Assembly: GCA_013398955.1 (NCBI GenBank)
Contig: VWPU01014855.1
Coordinates: 1-64,000 of the forward strand
Direction: 5' to 3'
Length of the DNA stretch: 64,000 bases
Source of the DNA: Callaeas wilsoni
Lineage: Eukaryota > Chordata > Aves > Passeriformes > Callaeidae
The position numbers and the translations under genes are program-made. Position 1 is the stretch's first letter; every line of letters begins with the position of its first letter. Below the pieces are notes generated by a model. It searched no databases, was not told where the DNA came from, and worked only from the letters and a program-made list of their open reading frames with translations. Shown in pieces: positions 12,342-24,065 of the stretch.

Positions 12342-12686
12342 GTTATCAACATCAGTTCTAACTTAGCAGCATCTCAGTCTCCATCTCGGAGTACTGCACT
12401 TCCTCCTGTTACACCTTCTTCCCAGGAGTTAATGTCATTTCTCCGAAGTGGCTCTTCTCCAAGCTGTACCACAATAAGCATGGGTAGATGTACATCTGCT
12501 TGTGGACCACTGGAGACCAGTCTTCACCCAAATGTAGCTGCCGACCTACTCAAAGACAGTGCTAGTAATAGCCACAGATCCATAGTTACTGAGTGTCTTA
12601 TGTGCTTGTCCAAGAGGAATTCATGGACCTATCAATGCACTTCACTCAATAACCACAAGTTCATAACAATTTTTGACTATTACTAA
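12342..12686 (+). CDS. Exon-like open frame, unidentified serine-rich product
   Basis: A plausible 3' splice acceptor (pyrimidine-rich tract, then AAAAG) ends at 12341. From GTT at 12342 the frame stays open for 114 codons to a TAA at 12684-12686. In that frame a TAA lies only two codons upstream of the acceptor, so the open frame begins where the exon would. The predicted peptide is rich in Ser, Thr and Pro in its first half (for example SQSPSRSTALPP and FLRSGSSPSCTT) and carries several cysteines later. It has no membrane segment and no domain I recognise. There is no convincing donor inside, so it would be a terminal exon, or else a decayed or chance frame. Phase 0 matches the donor at 148. 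An ATG at 12432 could also start it. Confidence 0.3.
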   Translation, partial: VINISSNLAASQSPSRSTALPPVTPSSQELMSFLRSGSSPSCTTISMGRCTSACGPLETSLHPNVAADLLKDSASNSHRSIVTECLMCLSKRNSWTYQCTSLNNHKFITIFDYY

Positions 12687-14730
12687 TACAGTACAATACA
12701 AATGAATGTGTTAACAGTACTGTCGTTTTTTGGAAGAAGCAGTATTGCTTATGAGAGAACAGTTTCTATTTTCCTACCACAATTATCACACATTACTATT
12801 CATTTAAATTGAAATAGAAATGAAAACTCACTCAGGCTTTGGAATATGGACATTTAATATGTCTCTCATATATCTATTTTTTTATTTTAACTTTTTCACT
12901 GTGTGTGTTTTCTTCTCTCACTCTGTACCCTTTAACATAATTCAAAAATTATTGGTTTTTTTGAAATGTAACTTCAAAAGAGAAATGTGATTTTCCCCAG
13001 CATGCTGAAATCTTGGGTGGTATACAGTGTTGTCACTAGCCATATAATTTAAAATTAACACCATTGACAAATGCGGCTTGAAAGCTTCAATTGAAAAATC
13101 ATAACATGTAAGTGTGGTAGGGCTTTTTTGCTGATCTGGATTTACATTTGTGCAATTTACAGTTAATAACTGGAGAGATCTTGTTATAGCTTGATTACTC
13201 TTCTTCAGTATACCCCTTGTTTTGTATCCCATTATTCACTCAAAGAACTTAATTAAATGAATCAGAGTATAAGCTCACATTTGCTGCAACAATCACAATT
13301 CCCCATAGATAATTTTCTTTGGCTGGTCTTGCTGGGATTTCCAGGAAAGTTCCCAGAAACTGTTTCACAGAATGGAGGGATTTCTCTTTTTAAAATCCTT
13401 TTTTGGTGTTACACACATTTGAGCCCAGAAGAGTTTAATTTTTGAGAAATAACCATGAATTCTACATGCATGTGTGACACTATAATAACAAAATCTTCAG
13501 AATAAATTGTGTTTAAGTTGAATCTTATTTGATTTTTTGTGGTTGGCTTTGGAAACATTTGGTAGTTATTTTCCATTGAAATTCACATCCTCTTGGGGTG
13601 GCAATGTGTTTAAGTTCCTCTCCTGTTATTTCTGCTCTGTAATCGTAATTTTAAAACTTGTTTTCAATTTTTTTTCTGCTTGCTCTGTTGTGTGTACTTA
13701 TCTTTCACATGGCAATAAATTATTCTGCATTTGGTATTGGTGGTCTTGGTCTCAGTGTGCATGTGTTTGTGTTGAAGGGCTACAATATATAGCCAGCAAA
13801 TAGCATTGTTCCTTGTTTTGAGAAAGAGAGAAGGAAGGGTTCTAATTTATATCCATATTGCTGAAATAAAAATGTGGCCTCTCCATTCAAGAATGTGGCT
13901 TTAATTTTTCAAAATTACTTGTAAGGCTTAGATGACCTATTTATAGCTGGCTAAACTGGGATATTTTTAAGAAATAAATTTTTAGAGTAGAAGGTTCAAT
14001 GGAACAGAAATTTTAACAGGACAAGCTGGCCCTAAAGAACCAGTAAAACTCTCAACTGCTGTCTTGAGTGCAGTGCAGTTCCCTTGGTTTCTGTTGCTTT
14101 TGTTGGGTCAAGATGCTTGATTGCTTTACTCTTATTAGACATTAAATAATACTGATTCCTGCCTCAGAGTACTGACATTCTGATGACAGGCATTAAAGAG
14201 ATGAGATACATCGGATGAGTCACAAGGGAGAAGTTCTTTTGGGATTTTGGGATTTTTTTGGTTATTAACAATTAATTGAAGACATTTCTATGAGAGCAGG
14301 TGAAAGCTTCTTCTGAGCATGACTGACAAAGTACAAGTCAGCTTGAATCCAGAAGCTGTGTCACTGTGTCAGTGTTCCACTGTTCTGCAGGAAATAGTAG
14401 CTCAGGCAAAGTCACCTGTTCACAGCGCTGCACAGTGTTTCTGCTGATGCTGGGTTGCTTCTTGCCAGCCTGAAGGGGAAAATGACTCTGACTTGTCACA
14501 CATTCACAGACATGTATCCATTTCTGTGAGTATCCAAGGCTTGTTCTGAGGGTCCCCACAGCAGTGGAAGCAGTCCAGTCATCTCTAAGGAGGTTTGTAT
14601 TATATCGCAAGAGCTCTAACCAGAATTTATTAAGGCTAAGCATCATACCTAGGAGCTCCAGCTGAAATACAGTTTCAAATGGCAAATACAAAGAAAGAAG
14701 TTAAGATTCTGCTTCCAAAACTTGAGCCTG
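12687..14730. other. Non-coding, AT-rich
   Basis: There is no recognised gene or repeat. The open frames at 12942-13232 (minus), 13537-13803 (plus) and 14338-14691 (minus) show no domain or splice context. If 12342-12686 is a terminal exon, its 3' UTR would lie here, but I see no strong polyadenylation signal close downstream; an AATAAA occurs at about 13501. Confidence 0.45.
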
Positions 14731-14988
14731 AACTGGGAGGAAACTTAGATGGAAATGATCATCCAGCCCAATCTCTTGCCAAAGCAAGATTATGTCCTGC
14801 AGGCTGTTTTCTAGCATTTGCCAATCTGGCTATAAAAACACCAAACAAATAGGCTCCACTACTGGGAAGAGTCTGGGAGACTGTTCCATTGTTTAAAAGA
14901 CGTCATGCCAGTTCATTGTTTTCTGAAATTAAGTATTTATTTTTTTTTTCTTATCTTAGTTACCTCTTATCCCTGGTTATGTTCTGAG
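14731..14988 (-). mobile_element. Ancient CR1-family LINE fragment, minus strand
   Basis: The plus strand reads 'gatcatccagcccaatctc', then 'aaagcaagat', then 'gagactgttccattg', and 'tagttacctcttatccctgg' near the right end. This series of blocks matches the reverse complement of old amniote CR1/L3-type 3' regions: 'tcatctagtcca..ccctc', 'gcaggatt', 'agactgttccata' and 'agttacctctagtcctg'. The order is conserved and the spacing is right, but identity is well below that of the CR1 copy at 9711. A T-rich run at about 14940 is probably a later expansion. Confidence 0.65.
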
Positions 14989-15829
14989 ATACCAAATTAA
15001 AATCTGACATTATTAAAGGCAATATAGTTCTTGGCTCTTACTGTCTACCTTTGTGGCCTCAAACCCAGGGTGTTGATCACCCCAAGGCAAAGGGCTGCAC
15101 AGCTGCATGACCATAATTATTCTATGTAACAGAGGCCAGGGCAAACAATGGCTGTGAAATGCCTTTTGCTGCCTTTTTGTATCTGCCCTCCTCCTTCCTA
15201 ATTAATAGCTTTCTCCATCCCATCACAGCCTCTGCTGTTCTTCAGTGAGTGTTTGTCAGCAGCTGTATCTGCTTTAATAAGTGGCCTTGTAAGAGTGTGG
15301 GGTGAAAGCAAAACAGGACCTATGGAGTAAAATGGTTGGTGCTGGGGGCTTAACATCCACAGTCACGCATGCTTTAAGGTTTTGGAATAGTTCTGGGCTG
15401 GTCCCTCAAACTGCACATATGTACTGGTTGGAGATCATTATATGGACTTCTGAAATGCATTTTCTGATTTAGTTTTGTCTGAAAGTCTGTGAGTATGAGT
15501 TTGTTTTGTTATGTGAATCAGAGCGTAATATGTAAGGCTGAACTAAAATACTGGTGCAGATACAATCCAGATATTTTTGAGTGTGTGTTCTTCAGAGCTG
15601 AACGCAACATTATATATCAACAAGAGAGATTTGAGTCAGACATCAGGAAAATGTTTGTAATGGTAAGGGCAATGAAGCACTATGGAAGTTGAGTAAAGTA
15701 AAATCCATGCTGAAATGTTCCTAAGAAAAGAATAAACAAAAATTAATTTGCTGAGAAGAAAGATACAGTCGTTTCTACATAGAGAAACAGAAATTGATTT
15801 GGTCAGTTTAGGGCATCCCTCCAGGCCAA
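14989..15829. other. Non-coding, nothing recognised
   Basis: There are no gene features or identifiable repeats. The frame at 15489-15692 has no domain and no splice context. Confidence 0.5.
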
Positions 15830-16187
15830 ATTTCCCCTGGAGAAAAGGAGGCCTGGGAGGGGGACCTTATTGTTCTCTTCAACTACCCAAAAGAAGGTTG
15901 TAGTGAGGTAGGAGTCGGGATAGTCTCCCAAGTAACAAGCAATAGGACAAAAGGAAATGGCCTCAATTTGTGCCAGGGAAAGTTTAGACTGGGTACTAGA
16001 AAAACATTTTTCATGAAAAGGATCGCAAGCTTTGGAAGAGACTGTCCAGGGAAGTGGTGAAATCACCTTCCCTAGGAGTACTTAAAAGACGTAGATTTGG
16101 CACTTGGGGACATGGTTTAGTGGCGGACCCGATGAGTTTTAAGGCCTTTTCCAACATAAACCATTATATGATTCTATGATTCTATAA
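15830..16187 (+). mobile_element. CR1 LINE, 5'-truncated, with octamer tail
   Basis: This is a clear 3' fragment of an avian CR1. It starts at the segment 'cctggagaaaaggaggcc' and continues through 'agtaacaagcaataggac' and 'aggaaatggcctcaa' to 'gggaagtggtgaaatcacc'. It then reads 'cttggggacatggtttagtgg' and ends in the octamer-like units 'attctatgattctata' at about 16170-16187. It retains about 360 bp of the ORF2 end and 3' UTR. There is a deletion of about 20-25 bp relative to the usual CR1 shortly after 'gtttagtggcgga', and the coding frame is broken. The octamer tail and 5' truncation are standard for target-primed CR1 insertion. Confidence 0.95.
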
Positions 16188-17430
16188 TAGGCATCCCTTT
16201 TTCTTATGCACATGAGTTTCATTTTTTCCAGTTTTTTAATTTCATGTCCTTCATCCTGCTATTCATTATAATTTTTTCTTTTCCTTGTCAGTTATTTATA
16301 ACTTGTGCTAGTTTAGCTACATCATGGAGTCTCATTAAAGGCAATTTACTCTCCCAAATACCAAAAGTTTTTAATAAAGTTGACTCAAAAATCTTGTCTA
16401 CCAAATAATGTACATCATTGGTGATAATCTACTGTCAGCCAGATTTCAAAACACATATCATGTTTTCCTCAGGTCAGTTTAAATTCAGGTTCAGATGAGA
16501 AATAATCACAAATGCTTTACTAAGCTGGTGGCACATAATTGTTTCCCAATGTTAATTTGTGATTTGGTCAAGTGGAAAACTTCACATTAACAGAATTGCC
16601 ACCATTCTCTTCCTCTGTTGTACAGTGCTGGGAATTATGTTCAATATTGTGTGTATCAATATGCTCATTGTTGAGAAAGAAGTGTCTTGAAAGAGAACTG
16701 CACCCCACAAAATTCACATTTCAGAGCCAAACCCCAAACAAATCCTACTCTTAAGCCTCAGATCACTCAAAAAGAGATTCAATAAATTTTGGCTTCTCTA
16801 CCATTGAATTTAAATAAATATTAAGACCTTAAGTCACTAAGGTTTCTTTTAAATGCCTCCCTTCTGTATAATAACTTTTTGCTTTATGCATTTTCTGCTG
16901 TTGCTTGTGAAGATTCCAATGTCCCTAGAGCATGGGCCTTTCAAGTGGATAGTACAGGTGTCCAGTTTCGACATAGAGAAGCGGTCTAGACTTGCCTCTG
17001 GACTGCTGTTTAATGCAATCTCTGGGAAAAGGAAAAAGTAGACTTAAACCCACCCTACTAAAATGTTTTAAAATCCAGGTCACTCATTTCCCAATAATTT
17101 ATCTTAAAGCTGCTTCATGCTCTAAAGATAACGAAGATTTAGAGATCCAAGGCCACTTCATATGTGTTCTTTTGTGCTGATGATATTTTATTTAGAAAAA
17201 TATGTACTTTCTTTTCTCAGGTATTTCCATTTTGCTAGGATAAATAATATTCAGAAACTTTTTTTTGATGTCCAAAATTATGTGTATACCACTATCCATT
17301 TCTGATACTGAATTAAGTAGTGTTGAAAAAGAACAATAAAGGGGGAATGTTTTGCTACAGACATCCATTTTGGAATGAAAACATTTTCATCTATGAGGCT
17401 CCATTTGTTCTGCAGTTAGCAAATACTACA
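16188..17430. other. Non-coding, AT-rich
   Basis: I see only AT-rich unique-looking sequence with short chance frames here. Confidence 0.5.
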
Positions 17431-17496
17431 ATTGACACTGTTGTCAAACCAAGGACATAAAACTGAGAGTGTGATATGTTATCTGCTGCCAATTAC
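17431..17496 (+). repeat. Unidentified repeat, copy 1 of a diverged pair
   Basis: This segment aligns by eye with 19240-19305 in the same orientation. Shared blocks include 'ttgacactg' with 'ctgacattg', 'ggacataaaac' with 'gggcataaaac', and 'atctgctgcca' with 'atctgttgcca'. I estimate about two-thirds identity with small gaps. I cannot name the family. Confidence 0.45.
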
Positions 17497-19239
17497 GTAA
17501 GTTCGTGATGCATAAGTTATTGCAAAAAATGAGGTCATGACCCCTAAAACAACTCCTTTTGAAGTTGTAGTTCTTCATAAAACCTCCCGCGTATTTGTAT
17601 ATTTTAGTTGGTTAACTCTTAACTGATTTTATGCAAGTGCTTAAGAGAATGATTATATGACATTAAAGTAAAAGCAGACTCATGTCTACAGAGATACCAA
17701 TTTGTTGATACTAATTTGTTGATATGCTTATGGAGAGGTGAATCTGACTAAAACATGGATTTTAGTCCCTAATCAAAGAACTTAATCCAAGTTCCTTATC
17801 AAAGAGATGCTTGAAAATAAATATTTTTGAGCATCAAATGTAAATATTAAACTTACTGCAGTATATTATCTAGCAGCGAGGTAAGAAGATTAGGACTCAA
17901 CCTCTCCAGTCCTTCTCTTACCTTTTATATGATCTTTTATGGCAACGTTACACTAATCACTGAATTTTCCCTATTGCTTTCAGTTATCTTTCTGTATGAC
18001 TAAATATGACTAAAACTCATATTCGTCATGTGAAAATAGTGTGTAAGTAATAGACTTAAATCCTCATTTAAAAAATGTCAGCAAAGCTGGAAAGAGTGTT
18101 AGATGAAGAAATCACTCCACTTGGAACGGGAACAGTGAGGTCCTTTTTCATGTCTGGGGCAGAGGTTCCAGAAACTTTAAGAATCAATACATTGTGATGA
18201 TAAAGATACTTAGCACCTTCATTCTAATGCAAGGGGTTTGTTAGAGGATCATTTAGCTAAAGGGGTTTTTTTTAGCTTCAGAAAGAAAAAAAAAGTATGA
18301 CTTTTAAATATGATTTCTTTTCAAAATTTAGTGGAATTACGACCTTTCAGATGATTTGACAAAGCCTCTCCTAGAACAGCTAGTAGTCCTTCTTCTTCCT
18401 CATTCAGGTCAAGGACTGAAGACCAGATGATTCATACTCTACTAAATGACTTTACCAAGAGGTTTTCCTTTTTTTTTCCTTGCGTTTTTGGGACCCCCTC
18501 AGCTACCTCTGTTGCTCTGCAACGTGCTAACTTCATACAAACAGTTACCTATTCTCTGACATGGGGAAGGACCAATGCAATGGTTCAATGGGCAGTCTGA
18601 GTTCAAGCCCTTGTTCAATTAATGGTTATTTATTTATACAAAGTGAAACAGGTCCAAGAGGAGAGACAGAATACAAGAATAGCTTGATATTTTGGTGGCC
18701 AGAAAGCTTGCCTGGAATACAGGATTCTGACATCTTGCAGAACAGAAACTTGAAATCTGGACTTCTGTGCCACCAGTCAGTGTCTTGATCATAGGATGAT
18801 TATCTTGGGGGGGGGGGTGGAATTTTTCTTGCTCTTTGACGTATTTCATCCTAGGCATAAGAATCTTCCTAAGGTAAGAATTTGATAAGAACTGGTAAGT
18901 ACCCGCAAAAGGTTTAGTCTCAAGAGGATATAATTTCTCAGTGAAAGAATGCATTGCTGTAAACTGCAACATGACAAGAGTTTTTATGACCATGTAGGTC
19001 CAGAGTGGTTTGTCCACTGTGATGATCCATCAACGTCCTGAGTTTGAAGGGGAGGTCAACAAGCAGTGCTGGAGGACATGAGTCTCAGGAAGCCTGCAGA
19101 ATGCCAAAGCATATGTCTGCGTAAGTGTCAGACTTGTAAATCAGCTGTTGGTACAAAAGTTTAACAATGGGGAAATGGTCACATACAAGCATTCATTTGG
19201 GGATTAGGCTTATGAGTCTGGCTGCTTTTAAACACTTCG
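17497..19239. other. Non-coding spacer between the two repeat copies
   Basis: There is no recognised gene. A G11 homopolymer lies at 18807-18817. The frames at 18561-18788 (plus) and 18634-19017 (minus) overlap on opposite strands and have no domain. Confidence 0.45.
18807..18817. repeat. Poly-G run (G11)
   Basis: An uninterrupted run of 11 G on the plus strand, which is rare in this AT-leaning context and prone to sequencing length error. Confidence 0.8.
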
Positions 19240-19305
19240 GCTGACATTGATATGAAACCAGGGCATAAAACCAGGAGCCTGACATGTGATCTGTTGCCAG
19301 TTGCC
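19240..19305 (+). repeat. Unidentified repeat, copy 2 of a diverged pair
   Basis: This is the second copy of the segment at 17431-17496. Similarity may extend some 20 bases further upstream in both copies ('ctgc' followed by an A/T-rich stretch, then 'act'), but it fades quickly. Confidence 0.45.
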
Positions 19306-22300
19306 TTCAAATTACCATGTCGGATGAGAGAAAAAAGAGATGAAGTGAATGGAGAAATGGGACGGGTCATCTGGACTCTGATAATTAATGTTCCCTAGAA
19401 AATAAAAGTTTTGAAACTTTCCTGGAAATGAAGTTTTATGATCTGCTACAACAGCCCACAGGGGGAATGCTGCAACCTACACATATTGACAATTGTGGTA
19501 TTACCAGACAATTAATTTTTATGAGTAATTTCCAGAGCAACCCTCAACCATGCAGTCACGCATACAGTACAACAGTGTGCCATGGAATTGAGACTCAGCT
19601 AAAGGCCAAAGATTATACAGATTTATTAATATTTGCAAAAAAGTTCCTAACAGCAGAGAGCAAATTGAGCAACAGAATGGAGAAGAAGGAATGGACTTGA
19701 CAATAAAATGAGTTTTGTAAGGATATGATCCATAGCATGGTGAACTCAACAGAAAGATTTCCATTGATTTTTTAAGATGTTGGACAGATGTCAAGAAAAA
19801 TGAGACACTCCGTCTTATATCTTTCTCTCAACTTTCTCCATCTGAATGGAAAATACATTCTGTTCACAACTGGCATACCCTTTAGTGACCAAGAATTACA
19901 AGCAAAATGTTGATCACGTTCAAGATGTAGAGCCAAGAATCCCTACCTAAGCAGTTCCAGAAGTGGCTCTCCAAGGGCTAGGCAACTGGCAAATTCTCTC
20001 TAGCAGTACCTTCATATTTGTATTAGACTCAGAATAGTCTTACCCTGTACTTAATGTTGCGAACCCATTCTGCTTTCTCACTTAAAACACAGAGAATAAT
20101 AGAGTAACTGGATTTATAATTTCATTTCTCTTAAATCGTTCTCCATACACACTTTACTTGCAAAGGTTTTACAGGTCAACCTGTTTAGTTGACCTCTATT
20201 TATGTCTAGTCTAAATAGTAATAACTGTTACTTTTAAGCAGCTATTAAATACTCCAGTAGTTCTTATACTATGCCAAGGCATACTTGCAATAAAAGAACA
20301 ATGAACAGAGATGACTGGAGATGAAGTTGTAGAACTGAATTTGTTGAATTTGAATTTGTTCATTCAGAAGAAAATAATAGTTCTGTCAAAGTTCCTGTTA
20401 AAGGCTGTTAGACAAAATGATATACTTTGTACTAAGTGAGTCTGCATAGATCATGGATTATGGCCCCAAGTGATAGATCTCCAAGATAAGCTTGGTTATC
20501 TATTTTCAAAATTTTTCCTTCTGTGGGAACAAAAGATTGCTGCCTAATGTAAGTAATGTTTGAGAAACTCATTCTGCTGTGATAGAAATTCTTATTTCAT
20601 CCTACACACTGAAGAATATAATTTATCTTAACACTAGGCATTGAGCAAAGCTAGCTATGGGGAAGTAGTACTAATAGGGTTTCCTTTTACTGCTGAACTC
20701 AACAAATCGGCAGTCAAGCCAAGCCTGGTTTAAGTACTCTGTTGGTTATTTTCTTTAACATGGTGTGAAAGACCAAGGCTGCTTTATTGTAATGGAAGGA
20801 TAAGTTACCAGCAAGACATGCTGAGCTGAGGAGCTGGTGACAACACGCAGAAAGAGAAATTGGCATTACTTCCCATCACTTTGGAAATACAAGAATAAAC
20901 TTCCTTACAGAGAAAACCAAAACATTTTCAGTGGAGAATGCTCAACAGAGAGTGCTACTGTTTGGTGGATTGCAGCCTTCTCAGTGTCCAGCAGATCAGG
21001 AGTAAACACTTCCAGGTCCCTAAGAACAAGCCCCTCATCTTGCCCAGGCTGTACATGATTGGAGTACCTGCTTCTCATCTTCTCATCAGTCTGGATTCCA
21101 TCTGTATCAGAAAGCCCAAATTCCATGGTCTGAGGATTTACCCAGTCCCTTCACAAGCATTGTAGGTGCTGGCTTTCACTCTGTGGAATCACTCTGTGTT
21201 GCTTCCTCCAGGATCCTGTAAAGTAGCATCAGTGGAGACAGTTGTCCTTCACCTGGCCTCAACACATACACAAACCCTTTAACAACAGGCATTGGCATCT
21301 CCTTCTGCAAGGTGATTCTGACCTAGGGATTACAGCACCAGCAATGCCTAAAGCTTTGCAACAGAAGAGAAAATATGCAGTAGAATTGGATTAAAAGAAC
21401 AGCAATGAAAAAGACCTGCAGTTTTCTGCTGTTGCAGCACTGGACATAGAACAGCACTTCCAGTTAAAGTCTGTCAAATGATGGAGCACAGATAGTGCAT
21501 TTGGAGTTACCCGTTTAAGTTTTGTACCAGACCTTCCTGAGGACACTGGCAATTCCTCTGTGTTTGATAAGCCACAATAGAGGCTCTTTCCTCAAGGTCA
21601 GATAAACACAGCCATTAACAGTCAGGTTCTAAAGGATAACTGAGCTTACTCAAGGACTTGTTTTCTCAGGTTCATCTGCACTATCAGCTTTAGTACATCT
21701 GTGAAGATCCCTTGGGGGTCATGCAGGTTGCCCTCTTTGCTTTGTCTTGGTCTCAGGATTTTTTTTGCAAGTTTCCTGTCCACAAAGAGGTGTGGCAGAA
21801 TGATGCTTGAAAACCTGACTCTGTTCACTCTATCAGTGTCACAGCAGGTCTAGTTTTTTACCAGGATGCCCCAGTGCTATGACTCAAGGAATGAGGGGGA
21901 CACAGACTTTATTTGTAAAAAGTGTATTAAAAATCTTGTATGTTGCCACAAATAACGTCAAGATGGAAAATCCTCATTACAAATCAGGATTCAAAGGTAA
22001 ATATGAGTTTGTTGGGCAGAGAAAATTTTTTAATCCATGTTGCAGAGCAACAAACTCACTAATATCCTGATCTTGGTTTTACCTGGAAAGTGATGATAAT
22101 GACAAAGTTGATCTAGTTCTATGTCTATGACAAAATTAGTAGATTTTTCTGTGGACCCCATCCAAATACTACTGAAGCCTCCAGAAAAAACCCCCACAAA
22201 ACCACACAAAAACACAGGGTGCTTTTCTGTGCTTGCATACCAAAGGAGATGTGTATCGATTTTGCTTTTAAACACAAACCTTAGGATGCATCCAGACCCA

Positions 22301-24030
22301 TCCAGCACTCGATTACACAGCTGATGTGTACATTTCTCCTTTTTTCACTCTCATCAAAAGGTTCATCAAAGCTGTGGAGATGTTTGATATTCCTGGTGAG
22401 ACGAGGTCAGTGCCCCTCTCTTGGAGCTGATTCATCTGAAGTGGAGGCTGAAAGGGGACAGAGGGCATGGGAGAGAATAGGTACTATTTTTAGCACAGAG
22501 ACATTTATCAGTAGCCCTGGCATCACTGGAAATCAGCAAAGAGAAGTCTCTGCTGGGGACACGATTCACGAAATAATATACAGAAGACATGTGGAGACCT
22601 GCAAATAGCAGACTCCCCTACGGTCACGCCATTGACACCTGTTTGCATTTGGATTCTATCATGCTTGTGTGCCAGTATTTCAGACTTACTATTTTTTCCC
22701 TGGTTCTTTTAGGAGTTAGCACAGATGGTGACTTCTCTTGTGTGTTTTGCCCTTTACACTTGTTTCTAGTGACCACCTGACTGCCTTCATTGTGGTTCTG
22801 TTCTTTTCAGAGCGCTATTGATTATATACAGCACTTTGTGGGAATCTGGTATAAAGAGAAGGCTTTATAAGCCATCATGGGCTCTAGGTATCTATTTTTA
22901 TCAACTTGAGCAATTGTTGCTTAGAAAAAGAGACCCCTACTTCCCAGGTTGTGTGTTGCTGACCTCGGTTAGTCCGAACTCCTTTGACCTCAGTGCAGCT
23001 TAAGCGATGTGACAGCCGAGTCAGCCCCTTTAATTCCAGTCTTCGTGAGGCTCATGTGATAATCATGCACTTGCTCTGTCAGAGGAACCGGCAAAGAGCG
23101 ATTCTGTCTGTACTTGCTCCCTGCAGCAGACCTCTTTCTTGCCTTCTCTCCTCCACCAGATTCCTTTCATTTCATTGGTTCTATTCAGGAACAAAGAGCA
23201 CTTTGTTGAATGGTCTTTGTGGTTTATTTTCCTGAGCCTTGGAAGATAGCAGACTTTTGCCACTGTTTTATCCAATCCTTTATCACATGCACAATACCCT
23301 GAGTGCTTAATGGAAGCTAGTGTGTGTTAGCCTAACTATCTGCTTTTTTTTTTTTCTTCAGGTTGGAAGCCAAGGCTGACTTCTGGATGCCAAGTTAGGA
23401 ATAATGGCTGGAGTAAAAACTCAGGGAGGGGTCTGTCCACGCAGCTGCAATAAAGGATTCAGTCAGAGGAGCTGTAGTCATCAGTAGATTTCATCTTGTT
23501 TTTCATGTTCTCTGGTCTTACTAGGCCCCCTGTGTCTATGTAGAAATCTATTTCTTTACAGGTGCAGACCACATCTTCATGAAATGGTCTTTGGGCACAT
23601 GTTCAAAAAGAGGTAAAAATGCATTGCTGGCCACTACAGCTGTTAATATTTCGCAGCTTTTATCTGAGCCTGTAAAAGTGTTTTAACATGTTAAACTGCT
23701 GTGGTCTGCACAGATGCAGAAAGGCAGTTCAAAAGAGTGAGATGAAGGACTCTAGTTTATAGATTTTACCATGAAAGTCTTCTCCAAATCTAAGGACAAG
23801 TCAATAGTGTGGTGAAGACTAAAAAGAGCAGCTGACTCTAATCTTCTGCCCTAACCACTGTCCCAGCTGCTTTTCTCATGACCTGCCACTCTACCTACTC
23901 CAAACACATAGCTCTTAAAGTGTTTTCTTGATTTAATGCATCAAAACATGTTTTTTAAAGCCATGGAAGATGTAGCCATTGCTCAAGGCTGTCCTTGAGT
24001 GATAACTTTGTCTGTTTTGTCTATTGCCAG
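19306..24030. other. Non-coding stretch
   Basis: There is no supported gene over about 4.7 kb. The open frames at 19428, 20837-21165, 22030-22324 and 22984-23275 overlap on both strands and carry no domain. A strong polypyrimidine acceptor ends at 23361 and an AATAAA lies at 23449; they are described separately as a possible terminal exon of a non-coding transcript. Confidence 0.45.
23342..23454 (+). other. Acceptor-like site with nearby AATAAA, possible terminal non-coding exon
   Basis: A run of 13 or so T followed by CTTCAG ends at 23361, a textbook 3' splice site in form. A canonical AATAAA lies about 90 bases downstream, at 23449-23454. No clear coding frame follows. T runs are common in vertebrate introns, so this may be chance. 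Confidence 0.2.
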
Positions 24031-24065
24031 AAGGACACAGTGTGGTCCCGGAGTCTCTGGACAAG
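24031..24065 (+). other. Possible 35-bp micro-exon
   Basis: The bases before 24031 form a T-rich tract ending in TTGCCAG. The 35-bp segment then ends in ACAAG followed by GTAATAA, a fair donor. One of its frames reads GHSVVPESLDK without a stop. There is no supporting exon nearby that I can identify, so confidence is low. Confidence 0.22.
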
